Assembly: GCF_016583825.1 (NCBI RefSeq)
Contig: NZ_NRRV01000008.1
Location: forward strand, 1-64,000
Length of the DNA: 64,000 bases
From: Thiohalocapsa halophila
GTDB lineage: Bacteria > Pseudomonadota > Gammaproteobacteria > Chromatiales > Chromatiaceae
Reading direction: 5' to 3'
The translations under genes were made by a program, and so were the position numbers. Under the pieces are notes generated by a model. The model did not search any database. It saw only the letters and a list, made by a program, of their open reading frames with translations, and had not been told where the DNA came from. Numbering within the stretch: the first letter of the stretch is position 1; each line of letters opens with the position of its first letter. This document shows, in pieces, positions 44,732 through 53,624 of the stretch.

Positions 44732-45817
44732 TCAGATGCCCTCCAACAGATAGTCGATGTCGAGCGTCGGGCGCTTGCCCAGGTCATCCCCGTGGCGCTC
44801 CAGGAACTCGCTCGCCGCCCGCCGGCCCTCGTCCCGCAGCATGACGAGAAAGGCCCACTCGGCATTGAGCTTGGAGGAGTAGCCGAGCTCCACCATGCGC
44901 TCGGAGGTGATGCGGTGCATGCGCATCTGCGCCCAGAGCGCGCCTTCGGTATGGCCGGGATCGGCGACCTGGCGCAGCAGCGCGATCATGCGCAGCTCTT
45001 TCAGCAGTGGCGCGTTGAAGGCGATCTCGTTGACGCGGCTCAGGATCTCCCGAGCCGCCCGCGGCGTGCCCGGTCGCTCCACCGGATTGATCTGCACCAG
45101 GATGGTGTCGTCGGCGCTGCACTCGCGCACCAGCGGTGAGATGGTGGGGTTACCCGAGTAGCCGCCGTCCCAATACGCCTCGCCGTCGATCTCCACCGCC
45201 TGGAACATCTGCGGCAGACAAGCGGAGGCGAGCAGGGCTTCCGGGCTCGCGTCCGGATTGCGGAAGATGCGCGGGCGCCCGGTGCGCACGCAGGTGGCCG
45301 TGATGAACACCTTCACCGGCGAGGCGGCGAGGCGCTCGAAATCGATGGACTCGGCGAGGATGTCGCGCAGCGGGTTCAGGCCGCTGGGGTTGAGGTCATA
45401 GGGGGAATAGAGCCGGGAGGTGAGGTCCAGGGCGACGAACGCGGGGGAGTAGTCCAGCGTCCAGCGCCCCAGCAGCACGTCCAGCGGGCCGCGCTTCAGC
45501 GGACTCCAGAAGGCACCGTCCGAGACCCGGCGCCAGAAGCTCGCCAGCGCCTCTCGTGCGCCCTCGGCGCCACCCGTCGCAAAGCCGCTCGCCAGCACCG
45601 CAGCGTTCATGGCCCCGGCGGAGGTACCGGAGAGGCCATCGATGCGGATGCGCTGCTCCTGAAGCAGGCGGTCCAGCACACCCCAAGCGAAGGCACCATG
45701 GGCGCCGCCGCCTTGCAGCGCCATGTCCACCGGCACTGGCCCGGCCGCTGCCGATTCGCCAGCGGGGTGCTGGCCCGTCTGGGATTCTTGCGATGCTTCC
45801 ATAGTCTGGTCACGCAT
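44732..45817 (-). CDS. Patatin-like phospholipase
   Basis: A 361-residue cytoplasmic acyl hydrolase. The oxyanion loop is LQGGGAHGAFAWGVLD, the nucleophile elbow GTSAG, and the catalytic Asp is in DGGYSGNP, completing the Ser-Asp dyad. The C-terminal half (DDTILVQINPVERPGTPRAAREIL, SRVNEIAFNAPLLKELR) matches the DUF3734 extension found in a large bacterial patatin subgroup. It should release fatty acids from phospholipids or storage lipids. The N-terminal 30 residues before the domain are polar; the ATG at 45817 is used, with an alternative at 45802. It is linked to the GntP gene with no spacer. Confidence 0.88.
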   Translation of the reverse strand: MRDQTMEASQESQTGQHPAGESAAAGPVPVDMALQGGGAHGAFAWGVLDRLLQEQRIRIDGLSGTSAGAMNAAVLASGFATGGAEGAREALASFWRRVSDGAFWSPLKRGPLDVLLGRWTLDYSPAFVALDLTSRLYSPYDLNPSGLNPLRDILAESIDFERLAASPVKVFITATCVRTGRPRIFRNPDASPEALLASACLPQMFQAVEIDGEAYWDGGYSGNPTISPLVRECSADDTILVQINPVERPGTPRAAREILSRVNEIAFNAPLLKELRMIALLRQVADPGHTEGALWAQMRMHRITSERMVELGYSSKLNAEWAFLVMLRDEGRRAASEFLERHGDDLGKRPTLDIDYLLEGI

Positions 45818-46022
45818 GGGTCTTCAACACTCGCTCCGGCTGGTAGTGCTGCGTATTAGTAGCCGCTCCGGGGCAGAGCATCCTGTTCTGGACCGCAATA
45901 GCAAGCAAATCGGCCTTCCACGATGGTTCAGAGCGTAGCAATCGGTCATGACGATGGCGTTACCGCCGTGATTGCTATGCACTAGCGGCTTCAGAGGTCG
46001 GTGGTGTCGCTGTCAGTAAGGG

Positions 46023-46352
46023 TCATGCGATACCGCCCCGCTTCTGCGGACGCGAGACGGCCGCCGGCTGTGGGGGTCGAGGGCGTTGGCGCGCGCGGCT
46101 GCAAAGACTTCTGCGCTCAGCGTCTCTGCACAGCTCGTGTGTATTGATAGCGATCCGCAGGCCCTGTTGCGAGAGCAACTGCAACCGGGCGATGGCCTGG
46201 AGCAAGTCTGCCAGCAGCGCTTGGTCATCGTCCATAAAGGGTTCGCCGGTACGGACCTCTTCGAGCAGCAGCCGGACCAGCGGGAGCCTTCGTGCCTCGA
46301 TGTCTCGAGCCAGTAGCAGTGCGGCCTGCTCAGCGTGCGGCGCGGACTCCAT
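46023..46352 (-). CDS. Small hypothetical protein
   Basis: A 109-residue protein, mainly helical and acidic (AALLLARDIEARRLPLVRLLLEEVRTGEPFMDDDQALLADLLQAIARLQLL). The C-terminal 25 residues are basic and Pro-rich and may be spurious read-through. It begins 3 bp after the 67-residue gene upstream, so the two look like a pair. Composition and pairing recall a small regulatory or toxin-antitoxin unit, but no family is recognised. Confidence 0.4.
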   Translation of the reverse strand: MESAPHAEQAALLLARDIEARRLPLVRLLLEEVRTGEPFMDDDQALLADLLQAIARLQLLSQQGLRIAINTHELCRDAERRSLCSRARQRPRPPQPAAVSRPQKRGGIA

Positions 46353-46355
46353 GGA

Positions 46356-46559
46356 TCACTCCCAGGGAAAACCGAGCCAATCCTCCAAGTCTCGGAGGGA
46401 ACTGCCTTGGTCGGCGCCTCCCGGCCACACCGGAAATGCCGAGCGTGGCTCGACCAAGACGTAGCGGTGTGCGCCTGCCCGATCCGTCATGCTGGCGAGC
46501 TGCAGGCCAAACCGGCGCGCGAGGTTGCTGACGTGAAGCTCATGTTGTGCTGCGGTCAT
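46356..46559 (-). CDS. Small hypothetical protein
   Basis: A 67-residue protein (AAQHELHVSNLARRFGLQLA, then RYVLVEPRSAFPVWPGG, ending LRDLEDWLGFPWE). No family is recognised. The LxxLEDWLGFPWE ending and the SNLARRFGLQ helix look like real protein rather than a chance frame. It is followed 3 bp later by the 109-residue gene. Confidence 0.4.
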   Translation of the reverse strand: MTAAQHELHVSNLARRFGLQLASMTDRAGAHRYVLVEPRSAFPVWPGGADQGSSLRDLEDWLGFPWE

Positions 46560-47025
46560 TTTGTACTGCGATCGTTGCTGGATCCTTCGGGAAAGGAGAC
46601 GTGCTGGACGCGGACATGGCAAGGCAATGGTGCTTATCACGTGGGAGATTATAGGTATCCGCAGCAGCCCTTAGTGGTGCGTTTTTAGCCTTAATGCAGG
46701 CAGAATGAGCATCCGGTCCAGGCCGGAGCAGAGGCTTTCGGCTCACCGCCAAGATTGCTAGGAGATTTTGCAAGGCACAGCCCATAACTCGGTATCTCTT
46801 TAGGCGAGTCGCTTCGACCCGCTTGTCCCGCAGCGGTCGCTACCCACTCACAAGCTCCAACACAAAAGTCATTCGGATGCCATGCTGTATCAAGCGCCAA
46901 AGACCATTGAATCCTCTTCTTTTAAACTGCCGCGGGCAAGTGACCGTCCCGGCATGGGCTGCCTTGGCAATCGCTGTCGCCGGCGATGGTCGGCGGGACG
47001 TTTGGATCGTCCCGGCGACAGGCTG
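46560..47025 (+). other. Intergenic stretch of lower GC, nothing recognised
   Basis: About 465 bp, visibly less GC-rich than its surroundings. The frame of the DUF481 gene is open from 46882 but without domain content. No RNA or repeat is recognised. Confidence 0.4.
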
Positions 47026-48039
47026 GTGATCCCAAGTGGCACACTGGCTTTGGCTCTTTTGATACAGCCCGTGGCGGCGGACACTATCATCATGCGCAAC
47101 GGTGACCGTCTCACTGGCGAGGTGGTACGCAAGGAGGGCGGAGAGCTGCTGGTGCGCACCCACTACGCCGGCACCCTCGCGCTCGATTGGACGGAGGTCC
47201 GGGAGGTCCAACTGGATGCCCCTGTGCCTGTGCTGCTGGAGGACGAGTCGGTCGTCTCGGTTGGCGCACTTGCACGGCAGGAGGACACCCTGCGCATGGA
47301 ATCGCCGGCGGCGCGTGAGCCCATGTCTGTGCCGGCGGAGCAGGTGCGCGTGATTCAACCCGAGCCCTGGGAGACGGGCGACGGCGGGCGCTTCAGCGGC
47401 CTTGTCAATCTGGCCTTTCAGGACGACACCGGCAACACCGATAGCACCGAGCTGGATGTGGATGCCACGCTGAGCTATCAACGTCGCTGGAGCGAGGTCG
47501 AGATCTTCGGGCTACTGGAATACGACACCGATGACGGCGAGCGCTCGACGGACCAATGGAGCCTGAACACCAAGTACATCCGACGCTTCCCGAACACCGC
47601 CTGGTATGGTGCGGCATGGCTGCGCTTGAAGCATGATTTCTTCGCCGACACCCGCCTGCGCTCCATTGTCGGGCCCGCCTTGGGCTACAGGCTCCAGCCC
47701 GAGGGCGGGGGCAGCTACAGCGCCGAGGTGGGGCCGATACACTTGCATGAGGACTTCTACGACCAGCCAGACCAAGGGTTCTGGGGGCCGGGCGTCTTCG
47801 TGAACTTCGCCCAGCCGTTGCTGGGGGAGCATCTGGAATTCTACCTGCACGGCATGGGCTTTACCGCCCTCGGCGACGACGACAAGGATGTGTGGGTCTC
47901 ATGGACCGGATTCCGAGTGCCGTTGGTCGGAGGCTTCGTCGGCAGCATCGAGTACGAAATCGACCACGACAGCCGCCCGGCCGTGGAGGCCCAGACCACC
48001 GACGAGACGGTACGCATCAAGCTGGGTTACGAGTGGTGA
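47026..48039 (+). CDS. DUF481 family outer-membrane-like protein (YdiY-like)
   Basis: About 337 residues. A signal peptide (VIPSGTLALALLIQPVAA) precedes a short N-terminal unit, DTIIMRNGDRLTGEVVRKEGGELLVRTHYAGTLALDW, repeated in weaker form. After a linker, about 220 residues of alternating beta-strands (FSGLVNLAFQDDTGNTDSTELDVDA, WSLNTKYIRRF, and a final TVRIKLGYEW) follow the DUF481 barrel pattern. It most likely sits in the outer membrane; function is unknown. The GTG at 47026 fits the signal peptide. ATGs at 46882 and 46954 are alternatives. Confidence 0.72.
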   Translation: MIPSGTLALALLIQPVAADTIIMRNGDRLTGEVVRKEGGELLVRTHYAGTLALDWTEVREVQLDAPVPVLLEDESVVSVGALARQEDTLRMESPAAREPMSVPAEQVRVIQPEPWETGDGGRFSGLVNLAFQDDTGNTDSTELDVDATLSYQRRWSEVEIFGLLEYDTDDGERSTDQWSLNTKYIRRFPNTAWYGAAWLRLKHDFFADTRLRSIVGPALGYRLQPEGGGSYSAEVGPIHLHEDFYDQPDQGFWGPGVFVNFAQPLLGEHLEFYLHGMGFTALGDDDKDVWVSWTGFRVPLVGGFVGSIEYEIDHDSRPAVEAQTTDETVRIKLGYEW

Positions 48040-48360
48040 GAGCGCGGATGGTCGAAGTGATGTCAAGGCTCCTTCACTCATTTGCCGTGATGGTGAGCAG
48101 TTTTTGAAGGCGGGAAGATCCACCACGACACACATCTGCTCGACACCTCGACACCTCGACACCTCGCCACATCGTCTCATTCGGATCAAGGCTACCCCGC
48201 TCCGGCGGCATGGCGCGGATCGCTCCAAGGCCAAAGCGCCGGCGGCAAAAGGCTGAGTTTCCCTATGCAGTCCTCGCGTCGCCTGCCGCAGGGGTTTACG
48301 GCAGCATCCGGTGGTCGCCGCCCGTACGCGCCTGAAGCGGGAACCAAGTGACCCGCCACG
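48040..48360 (+). other. Intergenic stretch with a short CTCGACAC repeat
   Basis: About 320 bp between convergent genes. A short run of CTCGACAC words occurs near 48138-48170. No gene is recognised. Confidence 0.4.
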
Positions 48361-50084
48361 CTACCCACCCCGCGCGATGCGGCTGCGCAAATCCGGCGGC
48401 ACCGGCGCCCGCAGATAGCTGTCACCGGCTCGCGTTAGCCGGCGCCCGGCCGACGAGGTCTCGATCAGCCCGAGCCGCATCAGGTACTCCGCGACCTCGA
48501 CGAAGTCCCGCTGATGAGCAAGCCCCAAGGCCTGGCGCAGCGTCGGCTCGGAAGCGGTCCCCTGCCGCTTCAGATAGCGCAGGAAACGCAGCGCTACGTC
48601 GCGCCGCACCTCGGCGTTCTTGAGCTGGGAGGCGATGATGGACGGGCCGCTGTACAGTCTGCGGTAGTCGTCGGCGATCTCCGGGGAGAACAGCAGGAGC
48701 GCGGCCAGTTTGCCGCCCAGGATGTGGTTGTAGGGCGCGATGGCACCGCAGGTGCTGACCTCCATGAGGTTGATCCCGGCGTAACGGCTCTTGAGTGTGT
48801 CCAGGATGGTTTGCAGGGCGATGACGATAGACTCCCGGGTGACCACCGCGGGATAGGCGGACGGGTCGCAGAGGTTCTCGCGGGCCTCGCGCAGCGTCAT
48901 CCGGGCCTGGAGCAGTTCCGCCAGCAGTGTCGCCCGCTTTCGCGCCACGAGATAGCGGCGCGCCTGCTGCATGATCGGGTCGGAGGCGGGCTTGGGCTCC
49001 AGGTTGAGCATCGCGTCAGCGACGGGGGGATGAGGGGCGAAGATGGGTTCTCGATGACGTCAGCGACCCGCGGCTGCTTGATCCGGCGCAGGGTCGCGTC
49101 GCGGCTCTGGTCGAAGTCGCGGGCGGCGTGCCGGAGTCTGGCAATGACCGCCGGCGTCGGCGCGGTCTGCTCCTCGTCGGTGAGCAGTCCTTCAGTGGCG
49201 ACATCGGCCAGCGCGTCGGCGATGCGCGCCTCCATCCATGCGTATTCGCTGCGGAGGCGCTCGCCGTCGCCTGCGGCGGCCGCGTTGTGCAGCGACTCGA
49301 TCAGGGCTTCCCGACTCCAGCCGAGGTCGCGCTCACGCAGAGCGCCCATCTGCAAGGCGGAGTTGTTGAGCCCGATCAGTCCCATCACCGCATGGCAGGG
49401 GTGTGCGGCGTCCCGCACCAGATAGAGTAGCTGGCGGCCGGGGGTGGTGGTCTGCGGGATGGACCAGGTGTAGCGAAAATACCGCCAGATCTCCCGCAGG
49501 CCATGGCCGCTCCAGGGATCGGTTGCGTCCGCCCTGACGAGCTGCAGGTAGGGGCGCACGGGGATGGAGTCAGCCTCGCTGACTGATTCCGGACTGGGCT
49601 GGAGCGCCCGCAAACGGGCGTGCAGCTCCGTGCCGTCCGCGATCAGCAAGGTGACCGGCTGCTTGCCGGACCTGGCGTCCGGGTGCTCCATGCGCCGCAC
49701 GAACTGCCGCACGGCGGGATCGCCCAATTGGGCGGCAACCGCGGGCCGGAACATGGCGCGGGTCTGGGCCTTCTGCGCCTGAACCTCGTCTGGCGTCAGC
49801 CCATGTAACCGGACCGGCTGGGCCACCAGCTCGATGCCGTAGCCGGCTTCGCGTATCTCCCAACCCATTCGGTGCAGGTCGACCAGCAGATGGGCCACTG
49901 CCGCGTAGGTCAGCCGGCGCGCTTGGTCCAGTCCCGGCTGGGTGCGGCACCAGTGGACCTCGTCGCGTAGGAGTCTGCGGCGCTGCGGCTCATCCTCGAG
50001 CGAGGTGCGCCCGAGGGTGCGGGCAAGTGCGAGGTAGCGCTGGGCGCTGATGCCGGAAAGCGGCGGGCGGATGGGGACGATCAT
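48361..50084 (-). pseudogene. DruA-like DUF4338 protein, split by a frameshift at a C6 tract
   Basis: The 5' part (50084 to about 49030) contains SIPVRPYLQLVRADATDPW, LREIWRYFRYTWSIPQTTTPGRQLLYLVRDAAHPCHAVMGLIGL and ALRERDLGWSRE. I recognise this as DUF4338, the DruA protein family of Druantia anti-phage systems (IWRYFRxTWS...PGR...LIRDAA...RDxxxGW). The 3' part (49026 to 48361) continues it in another frame: QQARRYLVARKRATLLAELL and LKSRYAGINLMEVSTCGAIAPYNHILGGKLAALLLF. One extra C in the C6 run at 49024-49029 would join them into about 574 residues. It could be a dead gene, a phase-variable or slippage-expressed gene, or a sequence error. No DruE helicase or other Druantia gene is nearby. 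Confidence 0.7.
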
Positions 50085-50290
50085 CAGACGAAACGGTTTT
50101 CCTAATCGCCGCAGCGGAAGCGCCGCTACGGTCTGCTGGCGCCAACCCTCGGACGCGGCCACAAGGAGAGGACGTGCAGCCCCCTTGAGCGCGGGCTAGG
50201 GGCCGAGAGGCTAGCTGCGGCGGTCTGCTTGGTCAACATTCGGTGGCTCGTTCGCGAACCGCGATTTGGGTTGCAATAGCCACCTGCCCC

Positions 50291-50319
50291 TTGTTCGTAC
50301 ATTCTTTTGTACATACACT
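50291..50319 (+). promoter_or_regulatory. Probable brnTA promoter/operator
   Basis: TTGTTC (50291-50296) and TACACT (50314-50319) are spaced 17 bp like a sigma-70 promoter. Two GTACAT words (50297-50302, 50309-50314) lie 12 bp apart inside it and could be the operator for autorepression by BrnA. Predicted transcription would start at about 50326, next to the GTG. Confidence 0.5.
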
Positions 50320-50326
50320 TGAGCCC

Positions 50327-50608
50327 GTGCAGATCGAATTCGACCCCGAGAAGGCCGCGGCCAACCCCCTGAACCATGATGGCGTGACTTTTTCCGAGGC
50401 GCAGGCGGCGTTGCTCGATCCCTACGCGCTGACCCGGGAAGACGTGCACGCAGATGGGGAGCCTCGGTTCGTGACGCTCGGGATGGGTGCCAAGGGGCGG
50501 ATTTTGATCGTGGTGTGGACTCCGCGCGAGGATCGCATCCGCCTAATTTCCTCCTGGAAGGCCAACCAGCGCCAACGTCAACGTTATGAACGCCAATTCC
50601 GATCCTGA
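50327..50608 (+). CDS. brnT: BrnT family ribonuclease toxin
   Basis: A 93-residue toxin of the type II BrnTA module. The sequence FDPEKAAANPLNHDGVTFSEAQAALLDP, then DGEPRFVTLGMGAKGRILIVVWTPREDRIRLISSWKANQRQRQRYE, matches BrnT, a RelE-fold ribonuclease that inhibits translation. The usual KHGV is NHDGV here, with one extra residue. The GTG at 50327 gives the normal N-terminus (VQIEFDPEKA); the frame is open upstream to 50243 but that part is not conserved-looking. It overlaps brnA by 23 bp. Confidence 0.88.
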   Translation: MQIEFDPEKAAANPLNHDGVTFSEAQAALLDPYALTREDVHADGEPRFVTLGMGAKGRILIVVWTPREDRIRLISSWKANQRQRQRYERQFRS

Positions 50609-50879
50609 ATACGCGCGTTACGCCGATCTGGACTTTGACGATGCGAAACCCGTGTCGGAGATCCCTGCCCTTGCCCGACTGCAAGCCGAACAAGGCGGAA
50701 AGTCGCGGATCACGATTCGTGTCGATAACGCCACCCTGTCAGTCTTCAAGGCTCATGCGGAGATGACGGGCGGAAATTACCAAACCCTGATGAACGAAGC
50801 CCTGCGCCAAGTGGCGCTGGGATATACGTTGGCCGAAGTGGTGCGGGAAACGATCCGGGCCGAGTTGCGGGAGAAGTAG
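50586..50879 (+). CDS. brnA: BrnA family antitoxin
   Basis: A 97-residue antitoxin. The N-terminal half (DPEYARYADLDFDDAKPVSEIPAL) wraps the toxin, and the C-terminal ribbon-helix-helix (SRITIRVDNATLSVFKAHAEMTGGNYQTLMNEALRQVAL) binds DNA and autoregulates the operon. The gene overlaps brnT by 23 bp, the normal toxin-first order of this family. The module is intact, unlike the nearby DruA-like gene. Confidence 0.9.
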   Translation: MNANSDPEYARYADLDFDDAKPVSEIPALARLQAEQGGKSRITIRVDNATLSVFKAHAEMTGGNYQTLMNEALRQVALGYTLAEVVRETIRAELREK

Positions 50880-51057
50880 CGGTTCGGCGGCTTGCGGCGC
50901 TCGATGGCCGCAATGGTATCGAGCATACCCGCAAACACCGGTCGCGGCTCGTGCGTCGAACCTCGCATCCAGTTACAGGCAACCGGCAGTAAGTCCGGGG
51001 CCGCACATGACGACAGCGCGCGCCAGACCGATGCTCCGCATTGCCGGTAGTTGTCGG

Positions 51058-52383
51058 TCAATCCGGGCTACCCGCCCTCGTGTCGGCACGACGCTGCCGA
51101 CCTTCGCGAATGGCGAAAGCAACCGGCGCGAGTATCGACGCGACAATGCCGGCGGCGAAGCCGTTGTTGTACAGATTGAGCCCGCCGTGCACGCCGCCGA
51201 CGGTGAGCGCCGCAGAGGAGTGGATGAAGCCGGCCACGATGCCCCACTGCCAGCCGAAGTGCCCGGCGATGGGTGCCAGGTTGGTGGCGAAGAGGGCGGC
51301 GAGCTGCAAGGACGGATCGGCGGCGCCCAAGGGCTTGAGCAGGGTGCCGAGAAAGACGCCGGCCATGATGGGCAGGATGTTCAGGATGTGCTTGCCGAAG
51401 GCCGCGAAGCCCGCGACGGAGAGCAGGGCGCCGATGACCGGGCCGTTGAGGTCGCCGCCGACGGCGAGGATGTAGCCCGTGGCCAGCAGACCGCTCAGCC
51501 CCATGTTGATCAGCGTCGCCCCCAGGCCGGCCAGGGCGATGAAGTCGCTCGGCGCCTGTCCGGAGGCGCGCAGCAGCTCCTTCAGCCGGCGCGGCGCGGA
51601 GCGGTCCAGTGCCAGCCCCAGGACGGCCAGCGACGCGAACAGCACGCCGATGAAGCTGCCGAGCAGCAGGTTGTTGCCGGTGGTCCAGACGAACACCGGG
51701 TCCGGCACGAAGCCATAGGACTTGTACAGCGCCACCACCAGCGTCCCCACCAGGCCGGCAGTGAAGCCTATGTTGTAGAGCGCGAAGCCCATGTGGGCCT
51801 TGAACAGCTGCGCGGCGGCGGGCGCGAGGATGAAGCCGATCCCGACCCCGGTGACCGTGGCGAGCGGAATGCTGACGGTGAGCGTCAGCGCGCTGCTGAA
51901 GAGGATCTCCGAGACGACGGGCGCCAGCGCCACCCCGAAGAAGGCGGTGTTGATATGCTGTGCGAACGGCTCGCCGCGGAAGCGGGCATAGAGCCAGACA
52001 CCGGCGGCGATGAACCAGACATTGAGCAGATTCTTGCCGAACAGCCCGAAGCCGAGCACCAGGAACAGACAGGCCACGGCGGCGCCGGTCATCCGCGCCC
52101 GGGCCAGGTAGTAGACGCCGCACACCGCGAGCGTCAGCAGCCCGGCGCTCGTCAAACCGCCGCCGATACCGCCGACGCCGAAATAGTCCGTGAGCAGGGT
52201 GTCGCGCGAGGTCAGGATGGCGACCAGGCCGCGTGCCACGTCGGCGGGGCCGTCCAGGACGACGCCGAAGGCGACGAAAGCCGCCGCATAGCCGCCGACG
52301 ATGGCCAGTATGAGATGATCTTGGTGGCTGCGTTGCGCAGTGGCCGATGGTGCGGACGCGCGGCTGGCGTCGTTTGCGGACAT
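51058..52383 (-). CDS. DUF1576 family membrane protein
   Basis: A 441-residue inner-membrane protein with about 12 helices and internal two-fold similarity (GLFGKNLLNVWFIAAGVWLYARF versus AAFGKHILNILPIMAGVFLGTLL; FKAHMGFALYNIGFTAGLVGTLV versus GGVHGGLNLYNNGFAAGIVASIL). The repeated LYNxGF and FGKxxLN motifs are characteristic of DUF1576, whose function is unknown; the inverted repeat layout suggests a transporter. The ATG at 52383 has GAGAGACC just upstream. Confidence 0.82.
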   Translation of the reverse strand: MSANDASRASAPSATAQRSHQDHLILAIVGGYAAAFVAFGVVLDGPADVARGLVAILTSRDTLLTDYFGVGGIGGGLTSAGLLTLAVCGVYYLARARMTGAAVACLFLVLGFGLFGKNLLNVWFIAAGVWLYARFRGEPFAQHINTAFFGVALAPVVSEILFSSALTLTVSIPLATVTGVGIGFILAPAAAQLFKAHMGFALYNIGFTAGLVGTLVVALYKSYGFVPDPVFVWTTGNNLLLGSFIGVLFASLAVLGLALDRSAPRRLKELLRASGQAPSDFIALAGLGATLINMGLSGLLATGYILAVGGDLNGPVIGALLSVAGFAAFGKHILNILPIMAGVFLGTLLKPLGAADPSLQLAALFATNLAPIAGHFGWQWGIVAGFIHSSAALTVGGVHGGLNLYNNGFAAGIVASILAPVAFAIREGRQRRADTRAGSPD

Positions 52384-52990
52384 AAGGTCTCTCGGCCCGG
52401 GCAATCGGGCAGGGCCACCGAATCGGCAGATGGTAGCAGGGTGGCGAATGGGCCGGCGACGGCCATTCCCTCTGCTTGACGGCCGGGGCCGAGCGGGCGC
52501 TTGGGCGCAGGATCGGCGGCGTGCGGGCGCTTAGCCGATGCGCTCTAAAACTGTGCATGGGCGGTGCTTTGCGCTTGGCTCTATGGACCGCAACGGCGAG
52601 CCTTGGCTTTGCTGCGGGGTGGCCGACGGCAAACGCCGTCCGCCGTGGCCGATCACAACGCGGGGAGGAACTTGGCATGAACGGTGCTCCGACGCCTTGG
52701 CGGCGGCTCTGCGAGGAGTCGGTCTCTACGGCTGCAACGCCTATCTGCTCGGCATCGCGCTGCCCACCTTCCCGGTCCCGTCACCAGTGTTGTGGGTTCC
52801 TGCTGCCGCGGCTCGAGCGGGCGGGCGCCAGGGACCCGGCCGCGTCTTGAGCGGCCGGCGCGGCTGGAGCGCCTGCGTGCACCGTCGGCGGCCGTCGTCA
52901 CGGTTTCTTGCGCCAAAAGCCATTTGGGCGGTGTTAGTATTCCGCAGCCGCGTCCACTTTCGGTCACACATCGATTAAGGAGACTCATTT
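52384..52990 (+). other. Intergenic stretch, nothing recognised
   Basis: About 600 bp between divergent genes. Several frames are open, but none has recognisable protein features. The promoter of the DUF3611-Mrp unit should lie in the AT-richer end, about 52900-52975. Confidence 0.4.
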
Positions 52991-53593
52991 ATGCCCGTTG
53001 CACCCTGGCCCCCGGCAAATCCAGAACAACTCGGGGGGAGTTTCACCAAGCTCGGCTGGATCGGCTTCTTTGTTCAGCTCGCGTTGCTGACCGTGCCGCT
53101 GTTGCTCGCGCTCTACATGCTCTTCGGCTTCGCGCCGGATTCCCCAGCCCGCCGAGGCATCGACCTCAGCAACTACCTGTCCTGGGGCAGCCTGATCGTG
53201 ACCATCTTCACCGCCATCTGGTTCTTTCGCTACCCGCGGCTGGGGCGGCGCATTGCAGACGGTGACCCGAAGCTGAGCGGTGCAGGCGTGCTCAAGACCG
53301 TTTGGATCGGTATCTGGGCCGGTGCCATCGGCATTGTGTTCTCCATGCTGATGCTGTTTACGGAGTCCAGCCGCATCCTGTTCGTGATGCTGGCGAACCC
53401 GCAGACCGGCCTCATGGTCTCCCCCAACATCGGCGGGGATCCCAACCTGTCGTTATCGGCGCTTGACGGCATCAGCCTGCTGACGCTGCTGATTCTGCTG
53501 ACGGCGGAGCTGGTGGTGCTGGGGCTGTCGATGTGGCTGCTCTACAGCACGGCGACGCCGGCTAGCACCAAGACGGCGAAAGCGGCGGCATAA
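52991..53593 (+). CDS. DUF3611-like membrane protein
   Basis: A 200-residue protein with four helices (about 25-47, 65-82, 105-122, 155-182). It opens LGGSFTKLGWIGFFVQLALL and continues LSNYLSWGSLIVTIFTAIWFFRYPRLGRRI and LKTVWIGIWAGAIGIVFSMLMLF, which I associate with DUF3611, a family also found in cyanobacteria and plastids without a settled function. The ATG has AAGGAG eight bases upstream. It is the first gene of a tight run leading into the Mrp-like operon (31 bp to the next gene). Confidence 0.65.
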   Translation: MPVAPWPPANPEQLGGSFTKLGWIGFFVQLALLTVPLLLALYMLFGFAPDSPARRGIDLSNYLSWGSLIVTIFTAIWFFRYPRLGRRIADGDPKLSGAGVLKTVWIGIWAGAIGIVFSMLMLFTESSRILFVMLANPQTGLMVSPNIGGDPNLSLSALDGISLLTLLILLTAELVVLGLSMWLLYSTATPASTKTAKAAA

Positions 53594-53624
53594 GCCCGGG
53601 TATCGTTCGGGCAGGCCAGCGCAG

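Noticed and set aside
48361-50879. A complete Druantia defence system
   Set aside because: Only a DruA-like gene is present. No DruE helicase or other Druantia component is found on either side.
52404-52978. Small genes in the gap before the DUF3611 gene
   Set aside because: Open frames occur in several phases, but none has a ribosome binding site or coherent composition.
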